DNA of 36,281 nt from Pseudocoprococcus catus (GCF_902381825.1 NZ_LR698973.1:2979118-3015398); one strand, 5' to 3'. Positions 23,464-31,478 are shown, counted from the stretch's first letter. The notes: a model not told the origin generated them from the sequence alone. Made by a program: numbers and translations.

Positions 23464-25280
23464 TGGAAAATAGAAATAACAGAGGTGGGATGCGGGGCCC
23501 TGGCATGGGCAGACGTCCTGCAGAGAAATCAAAAGATTTTAAAGGAACATGGATGAAGATCATTCGTTATTGTAAACGTTATCTGGCAGTGATCGTTGTT
23601 GCTCTGATCTGTGCCGTGGCCGGTACGATTCTGACAATCCTCGGTCCGGATAAATTGTCAGATCTGACAAAGGTGATTACAGAGGGCATAGCGACAGGTA
23701 TTGATATGGAACGTGTCAAGTCCATCGGTCTGACATTGGTGGCTTTTTATGTGGGCAGTGCGATTTTGTCTTTTGGACAGCAGTTCATTATGGCCACGGT
23801 CACACAAAATGTGACAAAGCAGCTGCGAAGCGATATTTCGGGCAAGATCAATCGTCTGTCGATGGCCTATTACAATAAGACATCTACAGGTGATGTGCTT
23901 TCAAGAGTCACCAATGATGTGGATATGATTTCTCAGTCTATGAACCAGAGTATCGGCAACCTGGTGTCAGCGGTAGCCTTGTTCTTTGGGTCTTTAATCA
24001 TGATGTTTAAGACCAATGTGATCATGACGCTGACAGCAGTGATCGCAACTATGATCGGTTTCGGACTGATGTCACTGATCACAAGTCATTCACAGAAATA
24101 TTTCTCAAGGCAGCAGGCCAATCTCGGTGCATTAAATGGTCATATTGAAGAGATTTATTCCGGACATACAGTTGTCAAAGCCTATAACGGTGAAAAAAAT
24201 GCCAAAAAAGTTTTTGATGAACTGAATAATAACCTGAGAGACAGCGCTTTTAAGGCACAGAGCCTTTCAGGTCTGATGCAGCCTTTGATGGCCTTTATCG
24301 GCAATTTTGGTTATGTGGCTGTCTGCGTGATGGGTGCTGTGCTGACAATGAAAGGCTATATCGGATTTGAAGTCATTGTTGCATTTATGATGTATATCCG
24401 TTTGTTTACCCAGCCCCTTGCGCAGATCGCACAGGCAACTCAGTCCTTGCAGTCTGCGGCAGCAGCCGGTGAGCGTGTATTTGCTTTCCTTGGGGCAGAG
24501 GAAATGCCCGATGAAAGCGATAAAACAGAGAAGCTTGGCAAAGCAGAAGGTTATGTGGATTTTGAGCATGTCAAATTCGGCTATGAAGACACAGACAAGA
24601 TCATTATTCATGATTTTTCAGCCAAGGCAAAACCGGGACAGAAGATCGCGATTGTCGGTCCGACAGGTGCCGGCAAGACGACACTGGTGAATCTGCTGAT
24701 GCGTTTCCATGAGATCCAGAACGGCGATATCAAGATCGACGGTATTTCTACCCGGGATATGAAGCGTGAAGAAGTACGTTCCCAGTTCTGCATGGTGCTT
24801 CAGGATACATGGCTTTTTGAGGGCACAGTCAGAGAAAACCTGGTGTACAATACAGAGAATGTTTCAGAAGAGAAGATAGAGGCAGCATGTAAAGCCGTAG
24901 GCCTGGATCACTTTATCCGGACACTGCCGCATGGCTATGATACGATCCTTAATGATCAGGTGAGTCTGTCACAGGGCCAGAAACAGCAGTTGACCATCGC
25001 CAGAGCCATGATTGCGGATAAACCAATGCTGATTCTTGATGAAGCCACAAGTTCCGTGGATACAAGAACTGAGCTTCAGATTCAGAAAGCCATGGATGCG
25101 TTGATGCAGAATCGTACATCTTTCGTGATTGCTCATCGTTTGTCCACGATTAAAAATGCCGACCTGATTCTTGTACTGAAGGACGGCGATATTATCGAAA
25201 GCGGCAATCATGAGGAACTGCTGGCAAAAGGCGGTTTCTATGCGGATCTGTACAACAGCCAGTTTGATCAGGCGTCATAA
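23463..25280 (+). CDS. Heterodimeric ABC exporter subunit with catalytic ATP site
   Basis: A 605-residue half-transporter that completes the exporter. The N-terminus is basic and glycine-rich (about residues 1-25), followed by six helices (roughly 35-330) and the ATPase domain. Walker A is GPTGAGKTT (399-407), Walker B LILDEA has the catalytic Glu527, and the switch is His558. Its signature is altered to LSQGQ (502-506). Together with the LSGGQ of the partner, this gives one competent and one degenerate composite ATP site. The start overlaps the upstream stop by one base, so the subunits are translated together in equal amounts. Confidence 0.93.
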   Translation: MENRNNRGGMRGPGMGRRPAEKSKDFKGTWMKIIRYCKRYLAVIVVALICAVAGTILTILGPDKLSDLTKVITEGIATGIDMERVKSIGLTLVAFYVGSAILSFGQQFIMATVTQNVTKQLRSDISGKINRLSMAYYNKTSTGDVLSRVTNDVDMISQSMNQSIGNLVSAVALFFGSLIMMFKTNVIMTLTAVIATMIGFGLMSLITSHSQKYFSRQQANLGALNGHIEEIYSGHTVVKAYNGEKNAKKVFDELNNNLRDSAFKAQSLSGLMQPLMAFIGNFGYVAVCVMGAVLTMKGYIGFEVIVAFMMYIRLFTQPLAQIAQATQSLQSAAAAGERVFAFLGAEEMPDESDKTEKLGKAEGYVDFEHVKFGYEDTDKIIIHDFSAKAKPGQKIAIVGPTGAGKTTLVNLLMRFHEIQNGDIKIDGISTRDMKREEVRSQFCMVLQDTWLFEGTVRENLVYNTENVSEEKIEAACKAVGLDHFIRTLPHGYDTILNDQVSLSQGQKQQLTIARAMIADKPMLILDEATSSVDTRTELQIQKAMDALMQNRTSFVIAHRLSTIKNADLILVLKDGDIIESGNHEELLAKGGFYADLYNSQFDQAS

Positions 25281-25307
25281 GGCAGCATAAGAAGGAAGGC
25301 GAGTCGG

Positions 25308-25907
25308 ATGAAGTACCAGTATATAACAATAGAAAGAGAATTTGGCAGCGGCGGCACCAGAATTGGTGAGTTGCTGGCAAAAGAATGCAAAATGCCATGT
25401 TACGGCAGAGAAATTCTTGAGTGTGTTGCCAGGAAATATGATATTTCTGTGGAACAGATTGAACAGTATGAGGAGGGGGTGACCAACAGCTTTCTCTATA
25501 CGGTGTTTGTGATGAGCAAAGCCCAGTCAGGGGATATGAACATGCTTTCGGATGAAGGCAAGGTTTATCTGGCAGAGCAGGCTGCTATTCAAAGTCTGGC
25601 ACAGAATGGTTCTGCAGTGTTTATGGGACATTGTGCCAGTGAAGCTTTAAAAGACTGCAAAGGTGTGGTGAAAGTATTCATTCATGCGGATGATGCTTTC
25701 AAGCAGAAGAGAATCCAGGAGGATTACCAGATTTCTCCAAACCGGATGGAGTTTCTCCGCAAGAAATATGACAAAAAGAGAGCCAACTATTACAGAGCCA
25801 ATACCATGAAGCGATGGGATGATTACCGCAATTATGATATCGTGCTGAATTCCGGCGAATTGGGAATAGAGGGCTGTGTGAAAGTGCTGAAAGGCCTGCT
25901 GGTTTAA
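25308..25907 (+). CDS. Cytidylate kinase-like family protein
   Basis: A 199-residue P-loop protein of the cytidylate kinase-like family (related to Cmk but distinct). The start YITIEREFGSGGTRIGELLA carries the modified P-loop GSGGTRIG at about residues 13-20. It continues with the family-typical CYGREILE segment (30-37), GSAVFMGHCASE near 101-112, and a basic lid region KKYDKKRANYYRANT near 144-158. Housekeeping Cmk proteins are slightly longer and have a classic GPxGxGKS/T loop, so a different nucleotide-related or regulatory role is likely. It lies 27 nt after the exporter genes with AAGGAAGG before the ATG, so it is probably the third gene of that operon. Its link with export is unexplained. 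Confidence 0.85.
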   Translation: MKYQYITIEREFGSGGTRIGELLAKECKMPCYGREILECVARKYDISVEQIEQYEEGVTNSFLYTVFVMSKAQSGDMNMLSDEGKVYLAEQAAIQSLAQNGSAVFMGHCASEALKDCKGVVKVFIHADDAFKQKRIQEDYQISPNRMEFLRKKYDKKRANYYRANTMKRWDDYRNYDIVLNSGELGIEGCVKVLKGLLV

Positions 25908-26030
25908 TTGGTATCCGGATGATTAATTGGACTATGGCTGGAAATTTCGAAAGAATGCTGAATTTACTGAACTGCCATGTCAATGTAATTAAACATCAAT
26001 GTCCGTTATGCGTAAAAAGCAGAAAATGAC

Positions 26031-26059
26031 TTGACAACCGGGTGAAGTTTCAGTATGAT
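26031..26059 (+). promoter_or_regulatory. Promoter of the riboswitch-transporter unit
   Basis: TTGACA (26031-26036), 17-bp spacer, TATGAT (26054-26059). The predicted start at about 26066 coincides with the first base of the riboswitch. The bases 25908-26030 before it show nothing I can name. Confidence 0.85.
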
Positions 26060-26065
26060 AAAGTC

Positions 26066-26164
26066 AGTTTATACGACTGACGGAAGTGGAATTGACCACA
26101 GGAAGTATGAATGGATTTGAATGCCGACCGTCTGGGCAGTGATGCTCAGTGGCCGGCTTTTTTT
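26066..26164 (+). ncRNA. ZTP riboswitch (pfl motif) with terminator
   Basis: Helix P1 pairs TTTATAC (26068-26074) with GTATGAA (26105-26111). The internal loop holds the conserved GACTGACGGA. The small hairpin is GTGG (26086-26089) with CCAC (26096-26099), followed by AGGAAG. The 3' domain GCCGACCGTCTGGGCA (26123-26138) is the hallmark of the motif. It pairs with TGCTCAGTGGCCGGC (26143-26157) and seven T follow at once, giving a combined ligand domain and terminator. The class senses ZTP/ZMP, which rise when 10-formyl-THF is short, and usually turns expression on. It lies between a consensus promoter and a formate/nitrite transporter gene. Confidence 0.9.
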
Positions 26165-26297
26165 ACGCGAGCAACGAGCTAAAATCCGTGCTTGTAGGTG
26201 GAGTGGCATGAAGTCCTGGGGCAGTTGACGATTTCAGGTGAATTTGGTTGACACTGGAGCATTACAGAAATTCAATGAGAATTTGGAGGTACAGAGT

Positions 26298-26897
26298 ATG
26301 AGAAAGTATGTGAGATTATTTGCCCTGGCTGTGCTGGCGGGTGCTGCCATCGGAATAGGCGGTATTGTGTTTTTATCTTTGGAAAATAAGATTGTGGGGG
26401 CGTTGATGTTTACGGCGGGGCTGTATTCTATCTGTGTGCATGGTCTGAACCTGTTCACGGGCAAAGTCGGCTATGCGGTGGAACAGCCAAAATCCTATAT
26501 CATTGATCTGGTCATTATCTGGGTGGGTAATCTGGCCGGTACATGGCTGGCGGCCATGGGAGTGCTTGGCAGCAGGATTAACGGCATTTCCGAAAAGGCT
26601 CAGAGTATGTGTCAGATCAAAGTGGATGACAGTCTCATCAGCCTGTTTATCCTTGGTATTTTCTGCGGTGCACTGATGTACATTGCAGTGGAAGGCTATA
26701 AACAGACAAAAAATCCATTGATTTTGTTCGTTTGTGTGGCAGGATTCATTCTTTGCGGATTCGAGCATTGCATTGCGGATATGTTCTATGTGTCAGTGGC
26801 GCAGATGTGGTCCGCAAGAGCATTTTTGTGCGTGGTTGTGATCAGCCTTGGAAATGCAGTGGGCGGGATGCTGATTCCAATGTGTAAGAAGATATAA
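26298..26897 (+). CDS. Formate/nitrite transporter family protein (short form)
   Basis: A 199-residue channel-like membrane protein of the FNT family, which moves formate or other small anions across the cytoplasmic membrane. Hydrophobic segments lie at about residues 5-27, 32-48, 66-88, 111-130, 138-155 and 171-193. Family marks are GLNLFTGKVG near 49-58, where other FNT proteins have a conserved LFT, and FEHCIADMFY with the central pore histidine His157. Most members have 250-290 residues; this one lacks much of the loop and terminal regions. The chosen ATG has GGAGG 8 nt upstream. A start at 26238 lacks a site. A ZTP riboswitch controls the transcript, which argues for formate import feeding 10-formyl-THF synthesis. 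Confidence 0.88.
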   Translation: MRKYVRLFALAVLAGAAIGIGGIVFLSLENKIVGALMFTAGLYSICVHGLNLFTGKVGYAVEQPKSYIIDLVIIWVGNLAGTWLAAMGVLGSRINGISEKAQSMCQIKVDDSLISLFILGIFCGALMYIAVEGYKQTKNPLILFVCVAGFILCGFEHCIADMFYVSVAQMWSARAFLCVVVISLGNAVGGMLIPMCKKI

Positions 26898-26949
26898 GCC
26901 GCTATGTAATTTATGAGTGACTGATAAATTAGATAATTACTTTTAACAG

Positions 26950-26997
26950 AATCACCTTCAGACTATAATGGAGTCATAGTTTGAAGGTGATTTTTGG
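26950..26997 (+). terminator. 17-bp terminator hairpin after the formate transporter gene
   Basis: AATCACCTTCAGACTAT (26950-26966) pairs with ATAGTTTGAAGGTGATT (26976-26992), one pair being G-U, around a nine-base loop. The stem ends in five T (26991-26995). Confidence 0.88.
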
Positions 26998-27002
26998 TTG
27001 TC

Positions 27003-27233
27003 ATGGGCGTTTACCTGGCAGAACCGATTGCTGATACCATTGCCGTGTGCACAACGGCACCGATGTTTTATGTTTATTACCGGAAACTGAAAGCAGCAGA
27101 TTTGGCTGAGAAAGAAAATATTGTATAGATAGAGTCGGAAGTGGTTGAGGAGAAAACAATACAGGAAGAGAAAAGAATTTTAAATGTATTACGGATTTTG
27201 GTGGATAAACTAAGGACGTTGTTCAGAATTTGA
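27003..27233 (+). pseudogene. C-terminal remnant of a MATE-family efflux transporter
   Basis: From ATG at 27003 the frame reads GVYLAEPIADTIAV and then TTAPMFYVYYRKLK, the typical last helix and tail of a MATE transporter, and stops with TAG at 27126-27128 after 41 codons. A complete MATE protein has about 450 residues, so over 90 percent is gone. Nothing of the rest lies upstream, where the formate transporter's terminator ends within a few bases. The same frame stays open for 34 further codons past the TAG, to TGA at 27231, with a charged, helix-like content that could be an old C-terminal tail. There is no ribosome site. It looks like a deletion scar. Confidence 0.7.
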
Positions 27234-27271
27234 AATATTTGAGGGGACGAGTCAGGCTTGGGTGAAATAAA

Positions 27272-27300
27272 TTGACTTCATTCTCTGGCTTGCTTATAAT
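27272..27300 (+). promoter_or_regulatory. Promoter of the DUF4869/SRAP unit
   Basis: TTGACT (27272-27277), 17-bp spacer, perfect TATAAT (27295-27300). It drives about 2 kb of closely spaced genes up to 29319 with no other promoter or terminator apparent. The leader to the first ORF is about 75 nt. Confidence 0.8.
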
Positions 27301-27381
27301 ATAAATTAAATAACTGACAAAAATAGATGAAGCAGAACGTATAATGGATATGAATTTTAGGTTAAGAGGGAAGTGAGTAGA

Positions 27382-27498
27382 ATGTTAAATATCTATTATG
27401 GAAATATGAAGGAATCAGTTTACAATACAGCAGCCTATTTTAAATATGACTATGAAGATAGCTGGATTGTTGATTCAATTGAAAGAGCTGTTTATTAA
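27382..27498 (+). CDS. Truncated DUF4869-like protein, 38 aa
   Basis: The peptide starts MLNIYYGNMKESVYNTAAYF and continues with acidic and aromatic residues to EDSWIVDSIERAVY. The beginning is like that of DUF4869 proteins of Lachnospiraceae, which as I recall run to roughly 150 residues; only the N-terminal quarter is present. GAGGGAAG lies about 10 nt upstream, so it may still be translated. It is the first ORF behind a strong promoter, 38 nt ahead of the next gene. Either a degraded gene or a short leader-like ORF. DUF4869 function is not known to me. The family assignment is from memory and unverified. Confidence 0.55.
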   Translation: MLNIYYGNMKESVYNTAAYFKYDYEDSWIVDSIERAVY

Positions 27499-27536
27499 TC
27501 TGAGTCCGTTTTCCAAGGGAAAAGAAGGTTGATGCG

Positions 27537-28211
27537 ATGAGAATACTTTTTTGTAATATTGCATGGATGAATTATTATAAAGGGATAATCCAAGGCAAAG
27601 ATGAACCACAAAATGGAGGCTCTTATGTTAAGGAAAATCTGGATGCGCACGAAAAGTATAATTTTGATGCAGTATCACTTGCAAATGAATCAGGATATCC
27701 GGATGGTGAGTATTGCCTCGGATTTGTGGAGACGAAATCTACAAATAAAGAAACAAGAAATCAGCTGAGGATTGAAAACATCTATGGCTGTGGGACATTA
27801 AATAAAGAGGATTTTGCTGAGGATGTTTTGGTCATTTATTGTGCATTATATCCGGATGCTGTTGAGAAAGAGACCTATGTGGTTGGATGGTATAAACATG
27901 CGACAGTATATCGAAATTGTGAGGTGATGCGTTTCCCATCGGAGGATGAGGAAGGGTATTATGATCAGGCCTATAATGCAATTGCCAGAAAGGAAGATTG
28001 TGTATTGCTGCCAAGAGCATCCAGACGGAAAGCAAATATATGGAAAGTTCCAAGAAAGTCTAAAGGTGTTGCCTATGGATTTGGGCAGTCAAATGTATGG
28101 TTTGCACAGGGAAGAGAAGAAAATAAATTGTTAGATCAATTTCTCAATAGAATTGTAAAGCAGATTGAGGAATATAGCGGAAAGAATTGGCTGGATGAAT
28201 GTGCAGAATAA
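27537..28211 (+). CDS. Uncharacterised protein, 224 aa
   Basis: Not assigned to a family with confidence. The sequence starts MRILFCNIAWMNYYKGI, has NGGSYVKEN near residue 26, CLGFVETKST near 61, VVGWYKHATVYRNCE near 118, and a C-terminal block with IWKVPRKSKG and YGFGQSNVWFA near 175-200. The mixture of aromatic, basic and short beta-prone blocks suggests a soluble alpha/beta or EVE/ASCH-like nucleic-acid-binding fold; similar N-terminal blocks may precede HNH nuclease domains in other proteins, but none is present here. There is no signal peptide or membrane helix. AAGGTTG lies just upstream of the ATG. The operon setting with an SRAP protein hints at DNA damage or defence, which is only inference. 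Confidence 0.75.
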   Translation: MRILFCNIAWMNYYKGIIQGKDEPQNGGSYVKENLDAHEKYNFDAVSLANESGYPDGEYCLGFVETKSTNKETRNQLRIENIYGCGTLNKEDFAEDVLVIYCALYPDAVEKETYVVGWYKHATVYRNCEVMRFPSEDEEGYYDQAYNAIARKEDCVLLPRASRRKANIWKVPRKSKGVAYGFGQSNVWFAQGREENKLLDQFLNRIVKQIEEYSGKNWLDECAE

Positions 28212-28238
28212 TTAGATTTAGATAAGGAAGTAACCAAT

Positions 28239-28829
28239 ATGTGCGGCAGATATTATATTGATACTAACTGGCTGGATGAAATTGGTAATGTGGTATATAG
28301 TTTTGACATAGACTGGAAAATCTGTACAGAACAATTTCAAGGCGATATCTTGCCAACAAACACAGCACCGATTATAGAGAAAACTGAGCATGGCTTGCAG
28401 CTGTCACTTTGTAAATGGGGATTCCCCCTACAAAAGGGAAAGAATCTGGTCATTAATGCAAGAGCAGAAACAGTTCTGGACAAGCCCCCTTTCAGTAATG
28501 GTATTTGGTATCATCGGATTGTGATCCCGGCCAGTGGATTCTATGAATGGAATCGTTTAAAAGAAAAGAATACATTTACCAGATCAGATGCGTCGGTACT
28601 ATATTTAGCCGGTTTCTGTGACTGGTTTGACAATGAGCGGAGATTTGTGATTCTGACCACTGCGGCGAATGAATCAATGATCAAAGTCCATGATCGAATG
28701 CCGTTGATTTTGGAGAAAGAACAGATGGAAGATTGGTTTGATAATGAAAAGATGCAGGTCATTCTGCGTCAGGAACCGGTGATGCTGAAGAGACAGGCCG
28801 AATATGAGCAGCTGAGTTTATTTTCATAA
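28239..28829 (+). CDS. SOS response-associated peptidase family protein (SRAP, YedK/HMCES)
   Basis: A 196-residue SRAP-domain protein. These crosslink covalently to abasic sites in single-stranded DNA through the N-terminal cysteine after Met removal, shielding them from breakage. The catalytic set is complete: Cys2 (MCGRYY), Asn73 in INARAET, Glu103 in GFYEW, and His151 in VHDRMP. Length is usual for bacterial YedK. AAGGAAG precedes the ATG. It is 27 nt downstream of the unknown 224-aa gene and 34 nt upstream of the YaiI-family gene, all in one direction behind the promoter at 27272. No LexA-type operator is visible at that promoter. Confidence 0.93.
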   Translation: MCGRYYIDTNWLDEIGNVVYSFDIDWKICTEQFQGDILPTNTAPIIEKTEHGLQLSLCKWGFPLQKGKNLVINARAETVLDKPPFSNGIWYHRIVIPASGFYEWNRLKEKNTFTRSDASVLYLAGFCDWFDNERRFVILTTAANESMIKVHDRMPLILEKEQMEDWFDNEKMQVILRQEPVMLKRQAEYEQLSLFS

Positions 28830-28863
28830 AATGTTAATTTAGAGGAAAAGGGGCAAAAAAGTA

Positions 28864-29319
28864 ATGCAGATATTTGTCGATGCGGATGCATGCCCGGTGG
28901 TTGCTATTGTAGAAAAAGTTGCAAAAATGTATGCAGTGCCGGTAACATTGCTGTGCGATACAAATCACGTATTATCATCTAGTTACAGCAAAGTTATTGT
29001 TGTCGGAGCCGGAGCGGATGCGGTGGATTATAAGCTGATCAGTATTTGTCGGAAGGGAGATATTGTTGTATCTCAGGATTATGGTGTGGCAGCAATGGCA
29101 TTGGGAAAAGGAGCGTATGCCATTCATCAATCCGGTAAATGGTACACGAATGATAACATTGATCAGATGTTAATGGAACGTCATTTGAACAAAAAAGCCA
29201 GAAGAAGTACGCATAAGAGCCACATGAAAGGACCGAGGAAGCGGACATCGGAGGATGATGAAAAGTTTGCACAGTCCTTTGAGAAAATGGTTTTGATGGC
29301 ACAGGAAAATGAAGATTGA
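28864..29319 (+). CDS. YaiI/YqxD family protein (UPF0178, DUF188)
   Basis: A 151-residue protein of the conserved YaiI/YqxD family, which has a PIN/NYN-like fold and is suspected, but not shown, to act on RNA. The hallmark start MQIFVDADACPV holds the acidic residues Asp6 and Asp8 and Cys10. Further conserved blocks are CDTNH (31-35), VVGAGADAVDYKL (46-58), GDIVVSQDYGVAAMAL (65-80) and the basic RHLNKKARRSTHKSHMKGPRKRT region (106-128). Length matches the family. It is probably the last gene of the SRAP unit. The family is widespread and not specific to defence loci. Confidence 0.92.
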   Translation: MQIFVDADACPVVAIVEKVAKMYAVPVTLLCDTNHVLSSSYSKVIVVGAGADAVDYKLISICRKGDIVVSQDYGVAAMALGKGAYAIHQSGKWYTNDNIDQMLMERHLNKKARRSTHKSHMKGPRKRTSEDDEKFAQSFEKMVLMAQENED

Positions 29320-29403
29320 AGGACATGGACAGCGAATAGCCCGGATAGAAACGATTAATTATGCATATGTATTGCATAAAACATGCCTATATCAATTAAA
29401 ATG

Positions 29404-29470
29404 TGTATAATTTTACAAAATTAATGAATAACACTTGCATAATTCAAAAAAGGAGTGTATACTTATACAC
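29404..29470 (+). promoter_or_regulatory. argF: argF promoter with two ArgR-box-like operators
   Basis: TTGCAT (29435-29440), 17-bp spacer, TATACT (29458-29463). A perfect palindrome GTGTATA-CT-TATACAC (29455-29470) covers the -10 and fits the ARG-box pattern TG-N-AT-N4-AT-N-CA exactly. A second copy with one mismatch, TGTATAATTTTACA, lies at 29404-29417, 52 bp away centre to centre. A third inverted repeat, TTATGCA/TGCATAA at 29359-29379, lies further upstream. Arginine-dependent repression by ArgR is inferred. The remaining leader to argF shows a second weak TATACT near 29558. Confidence 0.65.
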
Positions 29471-29578
29471 AGTTTCGATTTTGAGCCGTTCTTTGTTAAT
29501 AGGATGGCTTAGCTGATCAGATAAAATGAGATAAGTTAAAACTAAGAAGTTATACTAGAAAGATAAAGAGGTATTGTT

Positions 29579-30562
29579 ATGGATTTAAAAGGACGTCATT
29601 TATTAAAGTTACTTGATTTTACACCGGAAGAGATTTTATATTTAGTTGATCATGCAGATGAATTGAAGGCAAAGAAGAAACAGGGAATTCCGACTTTGAA
29701 TCACCCTGGAAAGAATATTGCTCTGATTTTTGAGAAGAACAGTACAAGAACAAGATGTTCTTTTGAAGTGGCTGCCAATGATCTTGGTATGCATACCACT
29801 TTCCTTGATCCGTCCGCTTCACAGATTGGCAAGAAGGAAAGCATTGCGGATACAGCACGTGTACTTGGACGTATTTATGATGGTATTGAGTACCGTGGTT
29901 TTGACCAGTCCATCGTGGATGATCTGGCAAAGTATGCCGGTGTACCGGTCTGGAACGGTCTGACCAATCAGTTCCATCCGACACAGGTGCTGGCTGATAT
30001 TATGACAATTCGTGAGAAGTTCGGATACCTGAAAGGTATCAAGATGACATATATGGGTGACGCCCGTTATAATATGGGCAATTCCCTGATGGTAGTTTGT
30101 GCGAAGATGGGTATGCATTTTACAGCATGTACATGTAAGGAATACTTCCCGGATGCTGATATTGTCGCACAGTGTGAAGCGATTGCCAAGGAGACAGGCG
30201 GCAGCATTACACTGACAGAGGATGTAGAAGCAGGTACAAAGGGTGCAGATGTTATCTATACAGATGTTTGGGTATCTATGGGTGAACCGGATGAAGTCTG
30301 GGCAAAACGTATCAAAGAATTATCTCCATATCAGGTGAATAAGAAAGTAATGGAGAATGCAGGAGAGAAAGCCATCTTCATGCATTGCCTGCCGGCGTTC
30401 CATGATCTTAAGACAACCATCGGCAAGGAGATCGGTGAGAAGTTTGGTATCAGTGAGATGGAAGTGACAGATGAAGTCTTCGAGTCTGCACAGTCTGTTG
30501 TTTTTGATGAGGCTGAGAATCGTATGCATACGATCAAAGCAGTTATGGATGCGACATTATAA
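29579..30562 (+). CDS. argF: Ornithine carbamoyltransferase
   Basis: A 327-residue enzyme that joins carbamoyl phosphate and ornithine to give citrulline in arginine synthesis (or runs in reverse in arginine deiminase catabolism). Motifs: STRTR (55-59) binding carbamoyl phosphate, FHPTQVLAD near 135-144, DVWVSMGEP near 231-239 binding ornithine, and HCLPAFHD near 270-277 with the catalytic cysteine. Length is normal. AGAGG precedes the ATG by 8 nt. The ArgR-like boxes at the promoter suggest the biosynthetic form. No arcA, arcC or other arg gene is adjacent. The next gene starts one base after its stop. Confidence 0.96.
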   Translation: MDLKGRHLLKLLDFTPEEILYLVDHADELKAKKKQGIPTLNHPGKNIALIFEKNSTRTRCSFEVAANDLGMHTTFLDPSASQIGKKESIADTARVLGRIYDGIEYRGFDQSIVDDLAKYAGVPVWNGLTNQFHPTQVLADIMTIREKFGYLKGIKMTYMGDARYNMGNSLMVVCAKMGMHFTACTCKEYFPDADIVAQCEAIAKETGGSITLTEDVEAGTKGADVIYTDVWVSMGEPDEVWAKRIKELSPYQVNKKVMENAGEKAIFMHCLPAFHDLKTTIGKEIGEKFGISEMEVTDEVFESAQSVVFDEAENRMHTIKAVMDATL

Positions 30563-30563
30563 G

Positions 30564-31478
30564 ATGAAATGGCATGAACTGACGGAAAAAACAGGATATG
30601 TATCCATCGGCAATGCCTTTGTTCCGGGATATTTTTTGACAGAGAATGAATTGGTCCTGATTGATTCGGGACCAATTCAATCAAAACGTTTAATGGAGCT
30701 GTTGGATGAGCGGCACTGGCGTGTCCGGGCCGTTATTCATACCCATGTACATATTGACCATGTGGCGAATGATTTATTACTGTTGGAAAAGTTCCCGGAT
30801 ATTCTTTTTTATACATCAAAGGATGAAGCCGATGCGATTGCATCGCCTGAAGATATGATGCGCTCAATGGGATTTGATACGGCTGCCCATGCGAAAGAGG
30901 CGCAGGCTGTGTATTATCCGGAGAAACTTCATATCATAGGTGTAGACATGAAGCGGCCGGAAATTATGATTGATGGAGAGATCTTTGAATTGATTTCGCT
31001 GGAAGGTCATTCAGTGGGCCATGTGGGGGTTGTAACACCGGATGGTATCTGCTGTCTTGGTGATGCCATTGTCTCAGAGGATGTTTTGAATGTTTCGAAG
31101 CTTCCTTATATGGCAAATGTACAGAAGTCTCTGGCTTCTATGGAGAAGGTAAGGTCATTGAATTATGAGATCTATGTGATTGCCCATCAGTCCGTTGAGA
31201 AGAAAGCCCTCATGGACAAAATTGTCACAGACAATATTGCCAAAGAACACCAGTTGTCCAGAATAGCGCTGGAAGTTCTGACGAGACCGATGACCAGAGA
31301 GGAAGTGCTGGCGAAATATATGAAAACACTGCATATTAATCAGCGGGAAGGGTTAAGCATGGTGATTATTGCTCACAGTGCTTGGACACGCTATATCGAT
31401 CTGATGGCTCAGGGTAGAATTGTGTATCGAGAGGGTTTGCTGTTTAGAAAAGATGAATTATATACAGCGCAAACATAA
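30564..31478 (+). CDS. Metallo-beta-lactamase fold hydrolase
   Basis: A 304-residue MBL-fold protein. The zinc motif THVHIDH gives H59, H61, H63, D65 and H66. EGHSVGHVGV near 154-163 supplies the next histidine, CLGDAIV near 171-177 the bridging aspartate, and IAHQS near 212-216 the last. About 90 residues with several helices follow (LTRPMTREEVLAKYMKT), a C-terminal helical domain like those of some glyoxalase-II-like and lactonase-type proteins. The substrate cannot be inferred. The ATG lies one base after the argF stop with no clear ribosome site, so translation probably depends on argF ribosomes. It ends about 70 nt before a convergent terminator. Confidence 0.88.
   Translation: MKWHELTEKTGYVSIGNAFVPGYFLTENELVLIDSGPIQSKRLMELLDERHWRVRAVIHTHVHIDHVANDLLLLEKFPDILFYTSKDEADAIASPEDMMRSMGFDTAAHAKEAQAVYYPEKLHIIGVDMKRPEIMIDGEIFELISLEGHSVGHVGVVTPDGICCLGDAIVSEDVLNVSKLPYMANVQKSLASMEKVRSLNYEIYVIAHQSVEKKALMDKIVTDNIAKEHQLSRIALEVLTRPMTREEVLAKYMKTLHINQREGLSMVIIAHSAWTRYIDLMAQGRIVYREGLLFRKDELYTAQT

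Noticed and set aside
26166..26297. Second structured element between the ZTP terminator and the transporter start
   Set aside because: I found no stable stem or conserved motif beyond the ribosome site; treated as plain leader.
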